This document shows positions 6,915 to 11,663 of a stretch of 11,663 bases of DNA, in pieces (position 1 is the stretch's first letter; each line of letters opens with the position of its first letter). Source of the DNA: JAENVT01 sp031412355 (GTDB taxonomy: Bacteria; Actinomycetota; Acidimicrobiia; Acidimicrobiales; Ilumatobacteraceae). Location: positions 1-11,663 of the forward strand of contig JANOCR010000185.1 of the NCBI GenBank assembly GCA_031412355.1, given 5' to 3'. A model generated the notes under the pieces. The model made no database searches and was not told where the DNA came from. It saw nothing but the letters and a program-made list of their open reading frames with translations. A program made the position numbers and the translations under genes.

Positions 6915-7268
6915 TCAGTCGTGGCGTTCGAGCAATGCCAGCATCGTCAACAGCTGTGCGGGTTGCCCGGCCTGATTGCGCAGCGTCAGTGAGCCACCTC
7001 GTTCCTGCAACTCGCGTCGCGCAGCAACCAGCGCTCCGTACCCGCTGCAGTCCATGAACGTCGTTTCCGCCATCTCGACGACAACGGCCTTTCGTCGGCC
7101 CGCCAGGCACGCTCTGCGCACCTCGTTGCGCGTGGCGAAGTCGAGTTCGCCCTCTATCTGCACCACACGGCACCCACCCGAACGCGTGACGCTGAGGTGG
7201 AAGGCGAGGTCATCGGCTTCGCCCGACGGCGTTGAGGCGGGGTTGGCACGCAAGTCCCTGGTGCGCAC
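6915..7268 (-). CDS. STAS-domain protein, anti-sigma factor antagonist type
   Basis: 117 residues. After a short charged N-terminus, residues about 24-115 form a STAS domain: VVQIEGELDFAT (35-46), AVVVEMAETTFMDCSGYGAL (61-80) and LTLRNQ near the C-terminus. D73-C74-S75-G76 corresponds to the DSSG phosphorylation loop of SpoIIAA/RsbV, and the phospho-acceptor position is Ser75, so switching by a RsbW-type kinase is plausible. GTG 7268 is chosen because GAGGAG (7276-7281, minus strand) lies seven bases upstream; the frame stays open much further but that extension runs through the GAF-ANTAR gene and shows no domain. It is the last gene of the GAF-ANTAR cluster, 131 bases after the previous stop. 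Its partner kinase is not obvious in this window. Confidence 0.87.
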   Translation of the reverse strand: MRTRDLRANPASTPSGEADDLAFHLSVTRSGGCRVVQIEGELDFATRNEVRRACLAGRRKAVVVEMAETTFMDCSGYGALVAARRELQERGGSLTLRNQAGQPAQLLTMLALLERHD

Positions 7269-7275
7269 GATGAAT

Positions 7276-7290
7276 CTCCTCGTTTCGAGG
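7276..7290 (-). promoter_or_regulatory. Ribosome site of the STAS gene lying inside a small hairpin
   Basis: On the minus strand CCTCG-AAA-CGAGG (7290 to 7278) is a perfect 5-bp hairpin, and its 3' arm overlaps the Shine-Dalgarno sequence GAGGAG (7281 to 7276). The 5' arm acts as an anti-Shine-Dalgarno. Whether it is strong enough to limit translation is untested. Confidence 0.35.
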
Positions 7291-7399
7291 GCGCAACCAG
7301 GGTTCTGGAGCCACGCTGCTGGAGCGAATTCGCTGGTGACTGCACGGTACACCTGCACATCGAGCGGCACAACAACAACCGCGAAATGAGCCTCCCGAC

Positions 7400-8185
7400 C
7401 TACTGCTGGCGGGCCGCCTGTGGCGGGGGAGGCGGGCGACGACCGTGGGTGATCGAATCGACGGCGACCGAGCCGGCCACAATGCCCTCGGCGACCTCGG
7501 TGAGCCCGCGATTGCTGCTGCGGGCGAAGCCGCGCAGGCGGGCGAACGCCTCTTCCATGTCGATGCCGACGCGTTCGGCGATCATGCCTTTGGCCTGCTC
7601 GATGACGATGCGACTGTTGAGGGCGTGCTGCAAATGGCCTTCTCGAATGGCCGCGTCGCGGGTGGCCATGTCTTGAACTATGGCGATGCATGCCACATCG
7701 GCAAGGGCCTGGGCGAGGGCGATCTCGGCATCCGAAAGGGCGACCGGTTCGGCCATGAACAGGTTGAGACAACCGAGAATCAGGTCCTTCAACCGCAGCG
7801 GCACCGCACACACCGACGGAAAGCCCGCCCTCAGGCTCTCGGGTGCGAACTGCGGCCAAGGAGACGGCGTGCTGAGGTCGGCGTGGCTGACGCCGGTGCC
7901 GGTGCGGAAGCAGTCGAGGCACGGACCCTCGTCGTTCTGGATCTGGAACAGTTCGAGCAATCCGACCTGCTCGGTCGATGCGCCGATCACCCTGAGCTGG
8001 CCGTCGGTATCGACCAGCAGGATCCCCGCGGCTGCGGCCTCGAGCAGTTCGACGCTACGAGCGGTCAGCACGGTCAACACTTCGATCACATCGAAGTCGT
8101 CGACGAGCGCGTCCACTATCTCGACAAAGGTCGTCGCAGTCAGAGCCTGCCGATGGAGGGCTCTCTGTTCGGCATCGATTGACAC
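7400..8185 (-). CDS. GAF-ANTAR regulator (first of the adjacent pair by coordinate)
   Basis: 261 residues. Residues about 20-175 form a GAF sensor domain (FVEIVDALVDDFDVIEVL, 20-37; NDEGPCLDCFRTGTGVSHADL, 84-104; SVCAVPLRLKDLILGCLNLF, 124-143). Residues about 185-240 are an ANTAR domain (ALNSRIVIEQAKGMIAERVG, 188-207; AFARLRGFARSSNRGLTEVA, 213-232). ANTAR proteins bind paired stem-loops in nascent RNA and act as antiterminators, with the GAF part as the input. The C-terminus is a Pro-rich tail (250-257). GTG 8185 follows AAGGGG (8196-8201) at a ten-base spacing, and a small dyad GGTGT-t-ACACC lies between them at 8187-8197. It begins 23 bases after the stop of the second GAF-ANTAR gene, so the two are probably cotranscribed. 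Cys and His residues in the GAF part could hold a ligand, but none can be named. Confidence 0.92.
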   Translation of the reverse strand: MSIDAEQRALHRQALTATTFVEIVDALVDDFDVIEVLTVLTARSVELLEAAAAGILLVDTDGQLRVIGASTEQVGLLELFQIQNDEGPCLDCFRTGTGVSHADLSTPSPWPQFAPESLRAGFPSVCAVPLRLKDLILGCLNLFMAEPVALSDAEIALAQALADVACIAIVQDMATRDAAIREGHLQHALNSRIVIEQAKGMIAERVGIDMEEAFARLRGFARSSNRGLTEVAEGIVAGSVAVDSITHGRRPPPPPQAARQQ

Positions 8186-8208
8186 AGGTGTTACACCCCT
8201 TCTCCTCG

Positions 8209-8910
8209 TTATTGACTGTCGTCGGTGAGACGCAGTCGGCGAGCGACGATATCCGCAGCCACCACACCGATTGGAAGTCCCTGAGCGAACGCATGGGCCC
8301 GTATGCGAAGCATCGCCTCGGCCACGGGAATCTTCAACTGGATCGAAACCATTCCCGACGCCTGGTGGACTTCGGCACGATACGTCATCGCGTTCTCGAG
8401 GCCCTCGGCCAGCACGCCGGCCGGTGCCGCATCCTGCAAGCTCAACACGGTCTCTGTCAGTACGCGTGCCACTGCCACGCTGTCGTCGTGTTGGCTGCTG
8501 CTGAGACTTCCCTCGCCGTCCTGATACAGCGTGAGCACCCCGATCTTGGCGCCCCTGGTCGTTAGTGGATAGGCAAAGACTGCCCCGATCCCGGCCTCGC
8601 GGGCCTCATCGACAAATGAGGGCCAGCGCTGGACGGCTGAACCGTCGAGCCGTGGCACATGCACCGGCCGCCCGATACTGAACGCGTCCTGGCACGGCCC
8701 GATGCCCATGGTGAACTGCAGATCCTCGAGGGTTGCCATGCGTTGACTCGAGACGCACAGAGGTCCGGAGTTGGTTCCACCCATGACGGTGACCCCAGCG
8801 CCCGAGACGACCAGCAGTTCGACGCACGCGCTGCACAGCCCTTCGGCGGGAGACTTGGTGACAGCGCGGGCAAACGCGACGGCGATGCGCAACGAACGGT
8901 CGGTGGTCAC
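8209..8910 (-). CDS. GAF-ANTAR regulator (promoter-proximal of the pair)
   Basis: 233 residues from GTG 8910. A GAF domain spans about 7-160 (GIGPCQDAFSIGRPVHVPRLD, 69-89; AVFAYPLTTRGAKIGVLTLY, 110-129) and an ANTAR domain about 170-226 (RAEVHQASGMVSIQLKIPVAEA, 178-199; RIRAHAFAQGLPI, 202-214). It probably senses a signal and binds RNA stem-loops to prevent termination. The sequence is clearly different from the neighbour at 7400-8185, so this is not a recent duplication. The start GTG overlaps the stop of a 15-codon leader ORF in a GTGA arrangement, suggesting translational coupling; a TTG at 8919 is in frame but has no suitable ribosome site. It is the first large gene of the GAF-ANTAR, GAF-ANTAR, STAS unit. 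Confidence 0.88.
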   Translation of the reverse strand: MTTDRSLRIAVAFARAVTKSPAEGLCSACVELLVVSGAGVTVMGGTNSGPLCVSSQRMATLEDLQFTMGIGPCQDAFSIGRPVHVPRLDGSAVQRWPSFVDEAREAGIGAVFAYPLTTRGAKIGVLTLYQDGEGSLSSSQHDDSVAVARVLTETVLSLQDAAPAGVLAEGLENAMTYRAEVHQASGMVSIQLKIPVAEAMLRIRAHAFAQGLPIGVVAADIVARRLRLTDDSQ

Positions 8911-8954
8911 GGCGCGCAAACCCCCGCTGCGTCGTCGACTGCCAGCTGCCCCAT
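8907..8954 (-). CDS. Possible 15-codon leader peptide coupled to the GAF-ANTAR gene
   Basis: ATG 8954 is preceded by the strongest ribosome site of the region, GAGGAG (8958-8963, minus strand), and opens a 15-residue frame, MGQLAVDDAAGVCAP. Its TGA overlaps the GTG start of the GAF-ANTAR gene in a GTGA junction, the classic arrangement for coupled translation. The large gene itself has only a G-run in front. No amino-acid run suggests attenuation. It could instead mark a frameshift in the N-terminus of the large gene, though that protein looks complete without it. Confidence 0.4.
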   Translation of the reverse strand: MGQLAVDDAAGVCAP

Positions 8955-9065
8955 GATCTCCTCTTTCACCACAGAGCGGCCGGCGGGGACTTGACCGAAA
9001 TTGACACTGCGTAGTCGTGACGAGAACGCTAGCACCAGCCGCCCCAAAACCTATTCAGACTGCGG
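8955..9065. promoter_or_regulatory. Divergent control region between GAF-ANTAR cluster and desaturase
   Basis: The stretch holds two direct repeats TTGAC at 8991-8995 and 9001-9005, ten bases apart, so on the same helix face. It must contain promoters for both directions, but no -10/-35 pair could be assigned confidently. A regulator binding the repeat could affect either side. Confidence 0.3.
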
Positions 9066-9143
9066 TATTGTGGTCGCGCCGCACGAGCAGTGCGGCGTGC
9101 CTGCTCTGAACCTCGGCCGGCGGTTTCGGCCGAGTCGAAGGAG
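9066..9143 (+). promoter_or_regulatory. Structured 5' leader of the desaturase with two strong hairpins
   Basis: TATTGT at 9066-9071 is a possible -10, which would start the transcript near 9078. Hairpin one pairs CGCCGCAC (9077-9084) with GTGCGGCG (9090-9097) around the loop GAGCA. Hairpin two pairs CTCGGCCG (9112-9119) with CGGCCGAG (9127-9134) and ends three bases before the ribosome site AAGGAG (9138-9143). GAGCAG (9085-9090) can alternatively pair with CTGCTC (9101-9106), which would break hairpin one. The pairings are read directly; the promoter and any switching role are inferred. Confidence 0.5.
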
Positions 9144-9150
9144 CCAGGCC

Positions 9151-10224
9151 ATGCAGACGATCGAGGCGCCCGCTCAACCCTCGATGAGCGACCACCAGTC
9201 TGTGACACAGGCCGTCAGGCCTTCAGCGCGTGAGCTCGCTGTCGCTCACCGGCAGCTCCATGTCAAAGCCGTCGTCATCGCTGCCATGGTCGGTGCCGGC
9301 TACTGGGCGCTGGTGTTCGCCGAGTCGTCGATCGTGCAAAAAATCTTCTCCGCCATGGTGCTGGTCGTAGCCCTCACGGCAACGGCGACATGCGTCTTCC
9401 ACGACGCCAATCACGCCTCGTTCAGCAGGTCGCGCACCGTCAACCGACTGGCCGGGTTCACCGGCGACCTGCTCGGCGCGAGCTCATGGATCTGGCGTTT
9501 CAAGCACAACAACCTCCACCACGGCAACACCAACATGGTGGGGATCGACGCCGACATCAACCAGGGACCGTTCGCCCGGCTCGCCCCCGGGCAGCGGTGG
9601 CATCCCTGGCATCGCTACCAGCACCTGTACATGTGGTTGTTGTACGGGTTCCTGACGCTTCAGTGGTTGTTGATCTCCGATCTCGCCGACTTGAAGAACC
9701 ATGGCATCGGTGGGCAACGCTTCGCGCGTCAGCCACGACGGCGCGACATCGCCATGATCGTGACCGGCAAGGTGTTGCATGTGGGTTGGGCGATCGTGGT
9801 GCCACTGATGTTCCACCCCTGGTGGATCGTGCTCACGTTCTACTTGGCGATCTCGTGGACCGTCGGCCTCGTGCTGGCGACGATGTTCCAACTTGCTCAC
9901 TGCGCCGAGCCCGCAGTGTTTCCAGAGGCCGACATCCCACGTCGCGGCGGCGACTTCGTGGCACATCAACTTCGAACAACCATCGATGTGCACTGCCGAA
10001 CCCGGCTCGGTCGGCGGGCACTCCATTGGGTCATGGGTGGCCTCGACTTCCAGGTCGAGCACCATCTCGCGCCGCGTCTGCCGCACACTGTTTACCCGTT
10101 GGTGGCCGAACGCCTGAGCCGGGTCTGCGACGAGTTGCAGCTCACCCGGCACAGCCATGCCACACCGTGGCAGGCGGTGCGGGCACACGGGCGGCTGTTG
10201 AAGGCCATGGGGACGCGCCCCTGA
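9151..10224 (+). CDS. Membrane fatty-acid desaturase (three histidine boxes, front-end/acyl-lipid type)
   Basis: 357 residues with the di-iron ligands of the FA_desaturase family: HDANH (84-88), HNNLHH (119-124) and QVEHH (301-305). The third box begins with Gln, as in front-end and some bacterial acyl-lipid desaturases. Hydrophobic stretches at about 39-58, 65-82, 158-176, 203-221 and 226-246 give the membrane pairs that place the histidines at the cytosolic face. It introduces a double bond into membrane acyl chains using O2 and electrons from a ferredoxin or reductase not found here; no cytochrome b5 domain is fused. ATG 9151 is set by AAGGAG (9138-9143) at seven bases; the open frame runs back to 9001 but the extra segment overlaps the structured leader. 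It stands alone between two intergenic regions. Regiospecificity cannot be read from sequence. Confidence 0.92.
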   Translation: MQTIEAPAQPSMSDHQSVTQAVRPSARELAVAHRQLHVKAVVIAAMVGAGYWALVFAESSIVQKIFSAMVLVVALTATATCVFHDANHASFSRSRTVNRLAGFTGDLLGASSWIWRFKHNNLHHGNTNMVGIDADINQGPFARLAPGQRWHPWHRYQHLYMWLLYGFLTLQWLLISDLADLKNHGIGGQRFARQPRRRDIAMIVTGKVLHVGWAIVVPLMFHPWWIVLTFYLAISWTVGLVLATMFQLAHCAEPAVFPEADIPRRGGDFVAHQLRTTIDVHCRTRLGRRALHWVMGGLDFQVEHHLAPRLPHTVYPLVAERLSRVCDELQLTRHSHATPWQAVRAHGRLLKAMGTRP

Positions 10225-10249
10225 GCCCGCGCGACACCAACGCGGGCTC
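10223..10249. terminator. Hairpin at the desaturase stop codon, probable terminator
   Basis: GAGCCCGCG (10223-10231) pairs perfectly with CGCGGGCTC (10241-10249) around a nine-base loop; two bases of the stop codon lie in the stem. There is no U-tract, which is common for actinobacterial terminators. Being symmetrical it could act in both directions. Confidence 0.6.
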
Positions 10250-10291
10250 CGGGAATTCGCACCGAACGCTGTCTCCGTGCATCGCAAACGC

Positions 10292-10373
10292 GCCCAGCCC
10301 GGGGACGGATCGGGCCGGGCACGTTCGGATCGCTGAATGGGGCTCAGCGCTCGCTGTGGGGGTCATCAGCGAG
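10292..10373 (-). ncRNA. Candidate 6C-like small RNA: two abutting C-loop hairpins plus GC hairpin
   Basis: On the minus strand CTCGCTG and CAGCGAG (10373 to 10350) form a 7-bp hairpin whose loop holds five C. With no gap it is followed by CGCTGA and TCAGCG (10349 to 10331), a 6-bp hairpin whose loop holds four C. A 9-bp GC hairpin follows (10320 to 10292); it is fully paired only in minus-strand RNA, where the single irregular position is G-U, whereas the plus strand would have an A-C mismatch. The 6C RNAs of actinobacteria consist of two hairpins with C-rich loops and a downstream terminator, so the layout fits, though these loops have fewer C than the class name implies. An AT-rich patch (10374-10405) lies where a promoter would be, but no clear -10/-35 was found. 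Confidence 0.4.
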
Positions 10374-10410
10374 ATCTTGATGTATCGAAATATCTTGAAG
10401 AAGAGGCCAT

Positions 10411-10446
10411 GGCGACGGGCTCGGCCTAGAGGCCGTACCCGTCGCC
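10411..10446. repeat. Long two-part hairpin
   Basis: GGCGACGGG (10411-10419) pairs perfectly with CCCGTCGCC (10438-10446). After a 2x2 internal loop, CGGCC (10422-10426) pairs with GGCCG (10431-10435) around TAGA. It may be a terminator or RNA structure; no U-tract follows on the plus strand, while a pyrimidine-rich stretch follows on the minus strand. Confidence 0.5.
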
Positions 10447-10514
10447 CTGACCCGGTGCCTGTCGCCGTTGGGGACGGGTAACGACGAGACAGGATCCGCT
10501 GGACACGGCGTTTC

Positions 10515-10546
10515 CGACGAGCTCTGTTCCTTCGAACCGCTCGTCG
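10515..10546. repeat. Hairpin with nested inner stem
   Basis: CGACGAGC (10515-10522) pairs with GCTCGTCG (10539-10546); inside it GTTC and GAAC (10526-10529, 10534-10537) can form a further 4-bp stem closed by CTTC. Role unknown. Confidence 0.4.
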
Positions 10547-10575
10547 CTCACTGTGCCTCCCTTGTGGAAATCGGT

Positions 10576-10600
10576 GTGTTACCGCCTCTATTACCGCTAT
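10576..10600 (+). promoter_or_regulatory. Possible SigB/SigF-type promoter upstream of the sigma module
   Basis: GTGT (10576-10579), a 15-base spacer and CGCTAT (10595-10600) approximate the actinobacterial stress-sigma pattern GNNT-N14-16-GGGTAT; four of six -10 positions match. It would give a leader of about 130 bases and could provide autoregulation of the sigma operon. Weak match, read by eye. Confidence 0.25.
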
Positions 10601-10735
10601 CGCCCGCGACCTAAACATCTCACTTGAAAAAACATTGCGCCCTCAGGGCACCGACATCAAGGGGTTCCCAGCCAGGGCACGTAGTGTGCCTGCAGACAGC
10701 CGATCGCAACTAGTTCGGCAATCAGGAGGACCAGC

Positions 10736-11062
10736 GTGACTGACATGGGAAACAACGATTCGCTCACCATCGACAGCGACCTCGCTGGCGTCATCGTCGT
10801 CCACGGTGACATCGACGTTGCCGGACGCCCGATTCTCGAAGCTGCGATACTCGAACGCGAGGCCCAGGGTCCGCTGGTCATCGATCTCTCGGACGTCTAT
10901 TTCATCGACTCGTCGGGCTTGCGAAGCCTGCTCGGCGCCAGCCGCCGAGCACGTGAACGAGGCGCCACGGTGGTGCTGCGAGGTGTGGGATCCGAAGTGC
11001 TCCGATTGCTCGAGATCACTGGCACGTCCGAGCACTTTTCCATCGAGACCAGTCGTGAGTGA
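10736..11062 (+). CDS. Anti-sigma factor antagonist (STAS, RsbV/SpoIIAA type)
   Basis: 108 residues forming one STAS domain: GVIVVHGDIDVAGRPILEAA (18-37), GPLVIDLSDVYFIDSSGLRS (45-64) and ATVVLRGVGSEVLRLLEITG downstream. D58-S59-S60-G61 is the canonical phosphorylation loop with Ser60 as acceptor, so it should bind its anti-sigma partner when unphosphorylated and free the sigma factor. GTG 10736 has AGGAGG (10724-10729) six bases upstream; ATG 10745 is too far from it. Its stop overlaps the start of the RsbW-like gene by eight bases, and the sigma gene follows, giving the usual antagonist, anti-sigma, sigma order. The long leader contains a bulged hairpin near 10673-10693. Confidence 0.93.
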   Translation: MTDMGNNDSLTIDSDLAGVIVVHGDIDVAGRPILEAAILEREAQGPLVIDLSDVYFIDSSGLRSLLGASRRARERGATVVLRGVGSEVLRLLEITGTSEHFSIETSRE

Positions 11063-11444
11063 GCGCACAGCGGTCGGTCCTGTTGTTCTGAGGTTGCCAC
11101 CGGATCCAACGCTGTCGCGTGTGCTGCGGTTGGCCGCCAGCGGGATCGCCGGCATGGCCGGGTTCACGGTCGACGAGGTCGAAGACATCAGAATCGCTGT
11201 CAGTGAAGTCCTGTTGGCCCTGATCGAGCACGGCGGCGGAGGGCAGATCGAGGTTCAGTTCGCCGTCGAGGCGCAAGCATTCACGGTTCAGGGCCAGACA
11301 TCCACCCAGAGCTTCGACGCCGAACATCCCGATTTGATCCTGTGCCGAACGGTGCTCGCCGGGGTGTGCGCCTCCCACGGGATCGACCTTGTCGACGGCC
11401 ATGCCCAGATTTCGGCGTCTGTGACTCACGCGACGATCAGGTGA
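11055..11444 (+). CDS. RsbW/SpoIIAB-like anti-sigma factor, apparently without ATP-binding motifs
   Basis: 129 residues from GTG 11055. The GHKL-fold start is visible: LSRVLRLAASGIAGMAGFTVDEVEDIRIAVSEV covers the helix pair, ending at Glu51 and then LIEHGGGG (56-63), as in anti-sigma kinases where the N-box reads E-x-x-x-N. Here the Asn position is Ala55. The later G1 (DxGxG) and G2 boxes are not recognisable; the corresponding segment reads FTVQGQTSTQSF (76-87). ATP binding and kinase activity therefore look lost while sigma binding could remain. It overlaps the STAS gene by eight bases and the sigma gene by four (GTGA), so translation is probably coupled and all three products are made together. 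No Shine-Dalgarno sequence is needed or seen. Anti-sigma role is inferred from order and the N-terminal half. Confidence 0.77.
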   Translation: MSERTAVGPVVLRLPPDPTLSRVLRLAASGIAGMAGFTVDEVEDIRIAVSEVLLALIEHGGGGQIEVQFAVEAQAFTVQGQTSTQSFDAEHPDLILCRTVLAGVCASHGIDLVDGHAQISASVTHATIR

Positions 11445-11663
11445 CCGAGACTCCCAGCCATCGAGAAATTGACGAAAGATGGCTGCAGGAGTCCCTCGAG
11501 CGCTATGTGGAGAGCCGCGAGACAAGTCTGCGCGACGAGATCGCCGAGCAGACCTCGTGGCTGGCAACTCGTGGCGCGCGCCGGTTTGCGGATCGAGGTG
11601 AGCCGTTCGACGACCTGGTGCAGGTTGCTCGAATCGGCCTGCTCAATGCGATCGAGCGCTTCG
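11441..11663 (+). CDS. SigB/SigF-family sigma factor (N-terminal part, cut by window edge)
   Basis: 74 complete codons are present. Residues about 24-74 match sigma region 2.1 to the start of 2.2 of the SigB/SigF/SigG group: RDEIAEQTSWLATRGARRFA (31-50) then DRGEPFDDLVQVARIGLLNA (51-70) and IERF at the cut; the R-G-E-P-x-x-D-L-x-Q core is characteristic. Regions 2.4, 3 and 4 lie beyond the edge. Such sigma factors direct stress or developmental genes and are held by the upstream anti-sigma. GTG 11441 overlaps the preceding stop in a GTGA junction. Whether it is SigB or SigF by name cannot be decided here. Confidence 0.9.
   Translation, partial: MTETPSHREIDERWLQESLERYVESRETSLRDEIAEQTSWLATRGARRFADRGEPFDDLVQVARIGLLNAIERF

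Larger units (their letters stand above)
10225..10735. other. 511-base non-coding region dense in inverted repeats
   Basis: No gene with recognisable protein similarity lies between the desaturase and the STAS gene. The stretch holds the terminator hairpin, a candidate minus-strand small RNA (10292-10373), hairpins at 10411-10446 and 10515-10546, a direct repeat TTACCGC at 10579-10585 and 10591-10597, and a bulged hairpin in the STAS leader whose core pairs GGCAC (10676-10680) with GTGCC (10686-10690). An outer stem CCGAACG (10262-10268) with CGTTCGG (10322-10328) encloses part of the small RNA region. The AT-rich patch at 10374-10405 stands out from its GC-rich surroundings. Confidence 0.6.

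Noticed and set aside
7269..7922. Upstream extension of the STAS frame to 335 codons
   Set aside because: The extra part overlaps the GAF-ANTAR gene on the same strand and is Arg/Pro/His-rich shadow sequence; GTG 7268 has a proper ribosome site.
9001..9006. Perfect TTGACA as a -35 for the desaturase
   Set aside because: No -10-like hexamer lies 16-18 bases downstream, so it is not called as a promoter.
9077..9106. H-type pseudoknot with loop GAGCA pairing to TGCTC
   Set aside because: Connecting loops of zero and four bases are too short to span the helices comfortably; an alternative hairpin is more likely.
9001..9150. N-terminal extension of the desaturase from TTG 9001
   Set aside because: It would run through the hairpin-rich leader and has no ribosome site; ATG 9151 has AAGGAG at good spacing.
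9077..10373. ANTAR target RNA (two hexaloop stem-loops)
   Set aside because: The hairpin loops here are five, seven or ten bases and do not show the A1/G4 hexaloop pattern of known ANTAR RNAs.
10142..10618. 158-codon minus-strand frame across the non-coding region
   Set aside because: Arg/Pro-rich, no start signal, crosses the desaturase end and several hairpins; not a credible protein.

Overview
The window looks like chromosomal DNA of a high-GC actinobacterium. Evidence: GC-rich coding sequence throughout, frequent GTG starts, an F420-type luciferase-like oxidoreductase, an SCO6745-family protein, a mycothiol-isomerase-fold (TIGR03086) protein, two GAF-ANTAR regulators and a SigB/SigF-type sigma module. 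The mix would suit an acidimicrobial lineage (Ilumatobacter-like), but that is only an impression. No tRNA, rRNA, insertion sequence, phage gene or CRISPR array was seen.

Layout. (1) 1-1258: a WYL-domain repressor (minus strand, cut by the window edge), divergent from a DinB/MDMPI-fold protein it probably controls. (2) 1266-2716, minus: a proline racemase/hydroxyproline epimerase homologue with an unusual Ser/Thr active-site pair, behind a tandem-ACT protein; the pair has a recognisable promoter and ribosome site. (3) 2934-6911, plus: a Thr-rich secreted or lipid-anchored LytR_C protein, a single-chain B12-dependent mutase-like protein, an F420-type LLM oxidoreductase and an SCO6745-family protein, tightly spaced. 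The two central genes lack Shine-Dalgarno sequences and have -10-like hexamers placed as for leaderless transcripts. (4) 6915-8954, minus: GAF-ANTAR, GAF-ANTAR and STAS genes, the first preceded by a tiny coupled leader ORF. (5) 9151-10224, plus: a membrane fatty-acid desaturase whose leader can form two perfect 8-bp hairpins. (6) 10225-10735: a 511-base non-coding stretch full of inverted repeats, including a minus-strand pair of abutting C-loop hairpins followed by a GC hairpin, which resembles a 6C-type actinobacterial small RNA. (7) 10736-11663, plus: overlapping STAS antagonist, RsbW-like anti-sigma and SigB/SigF-type sigma factor (cut by the window edge).

The right half reads as a stress and envelope-control region: GAF sensors with RNA-binding ANTAR domains, two STAS proteins, a partner-switching sigma module, a desaturase and structured non-coding RNA. 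The left half reads as small-molecule metabolism (amino/hydroxy acid, B12, F420). The most unusual items are the RsbW-like protein without recognisable ATP-binding residues, the racemase homologue without either catalytic cysteine, the fused B12 mutase with an altered cobalamin motif, and the two structured RNA regions.
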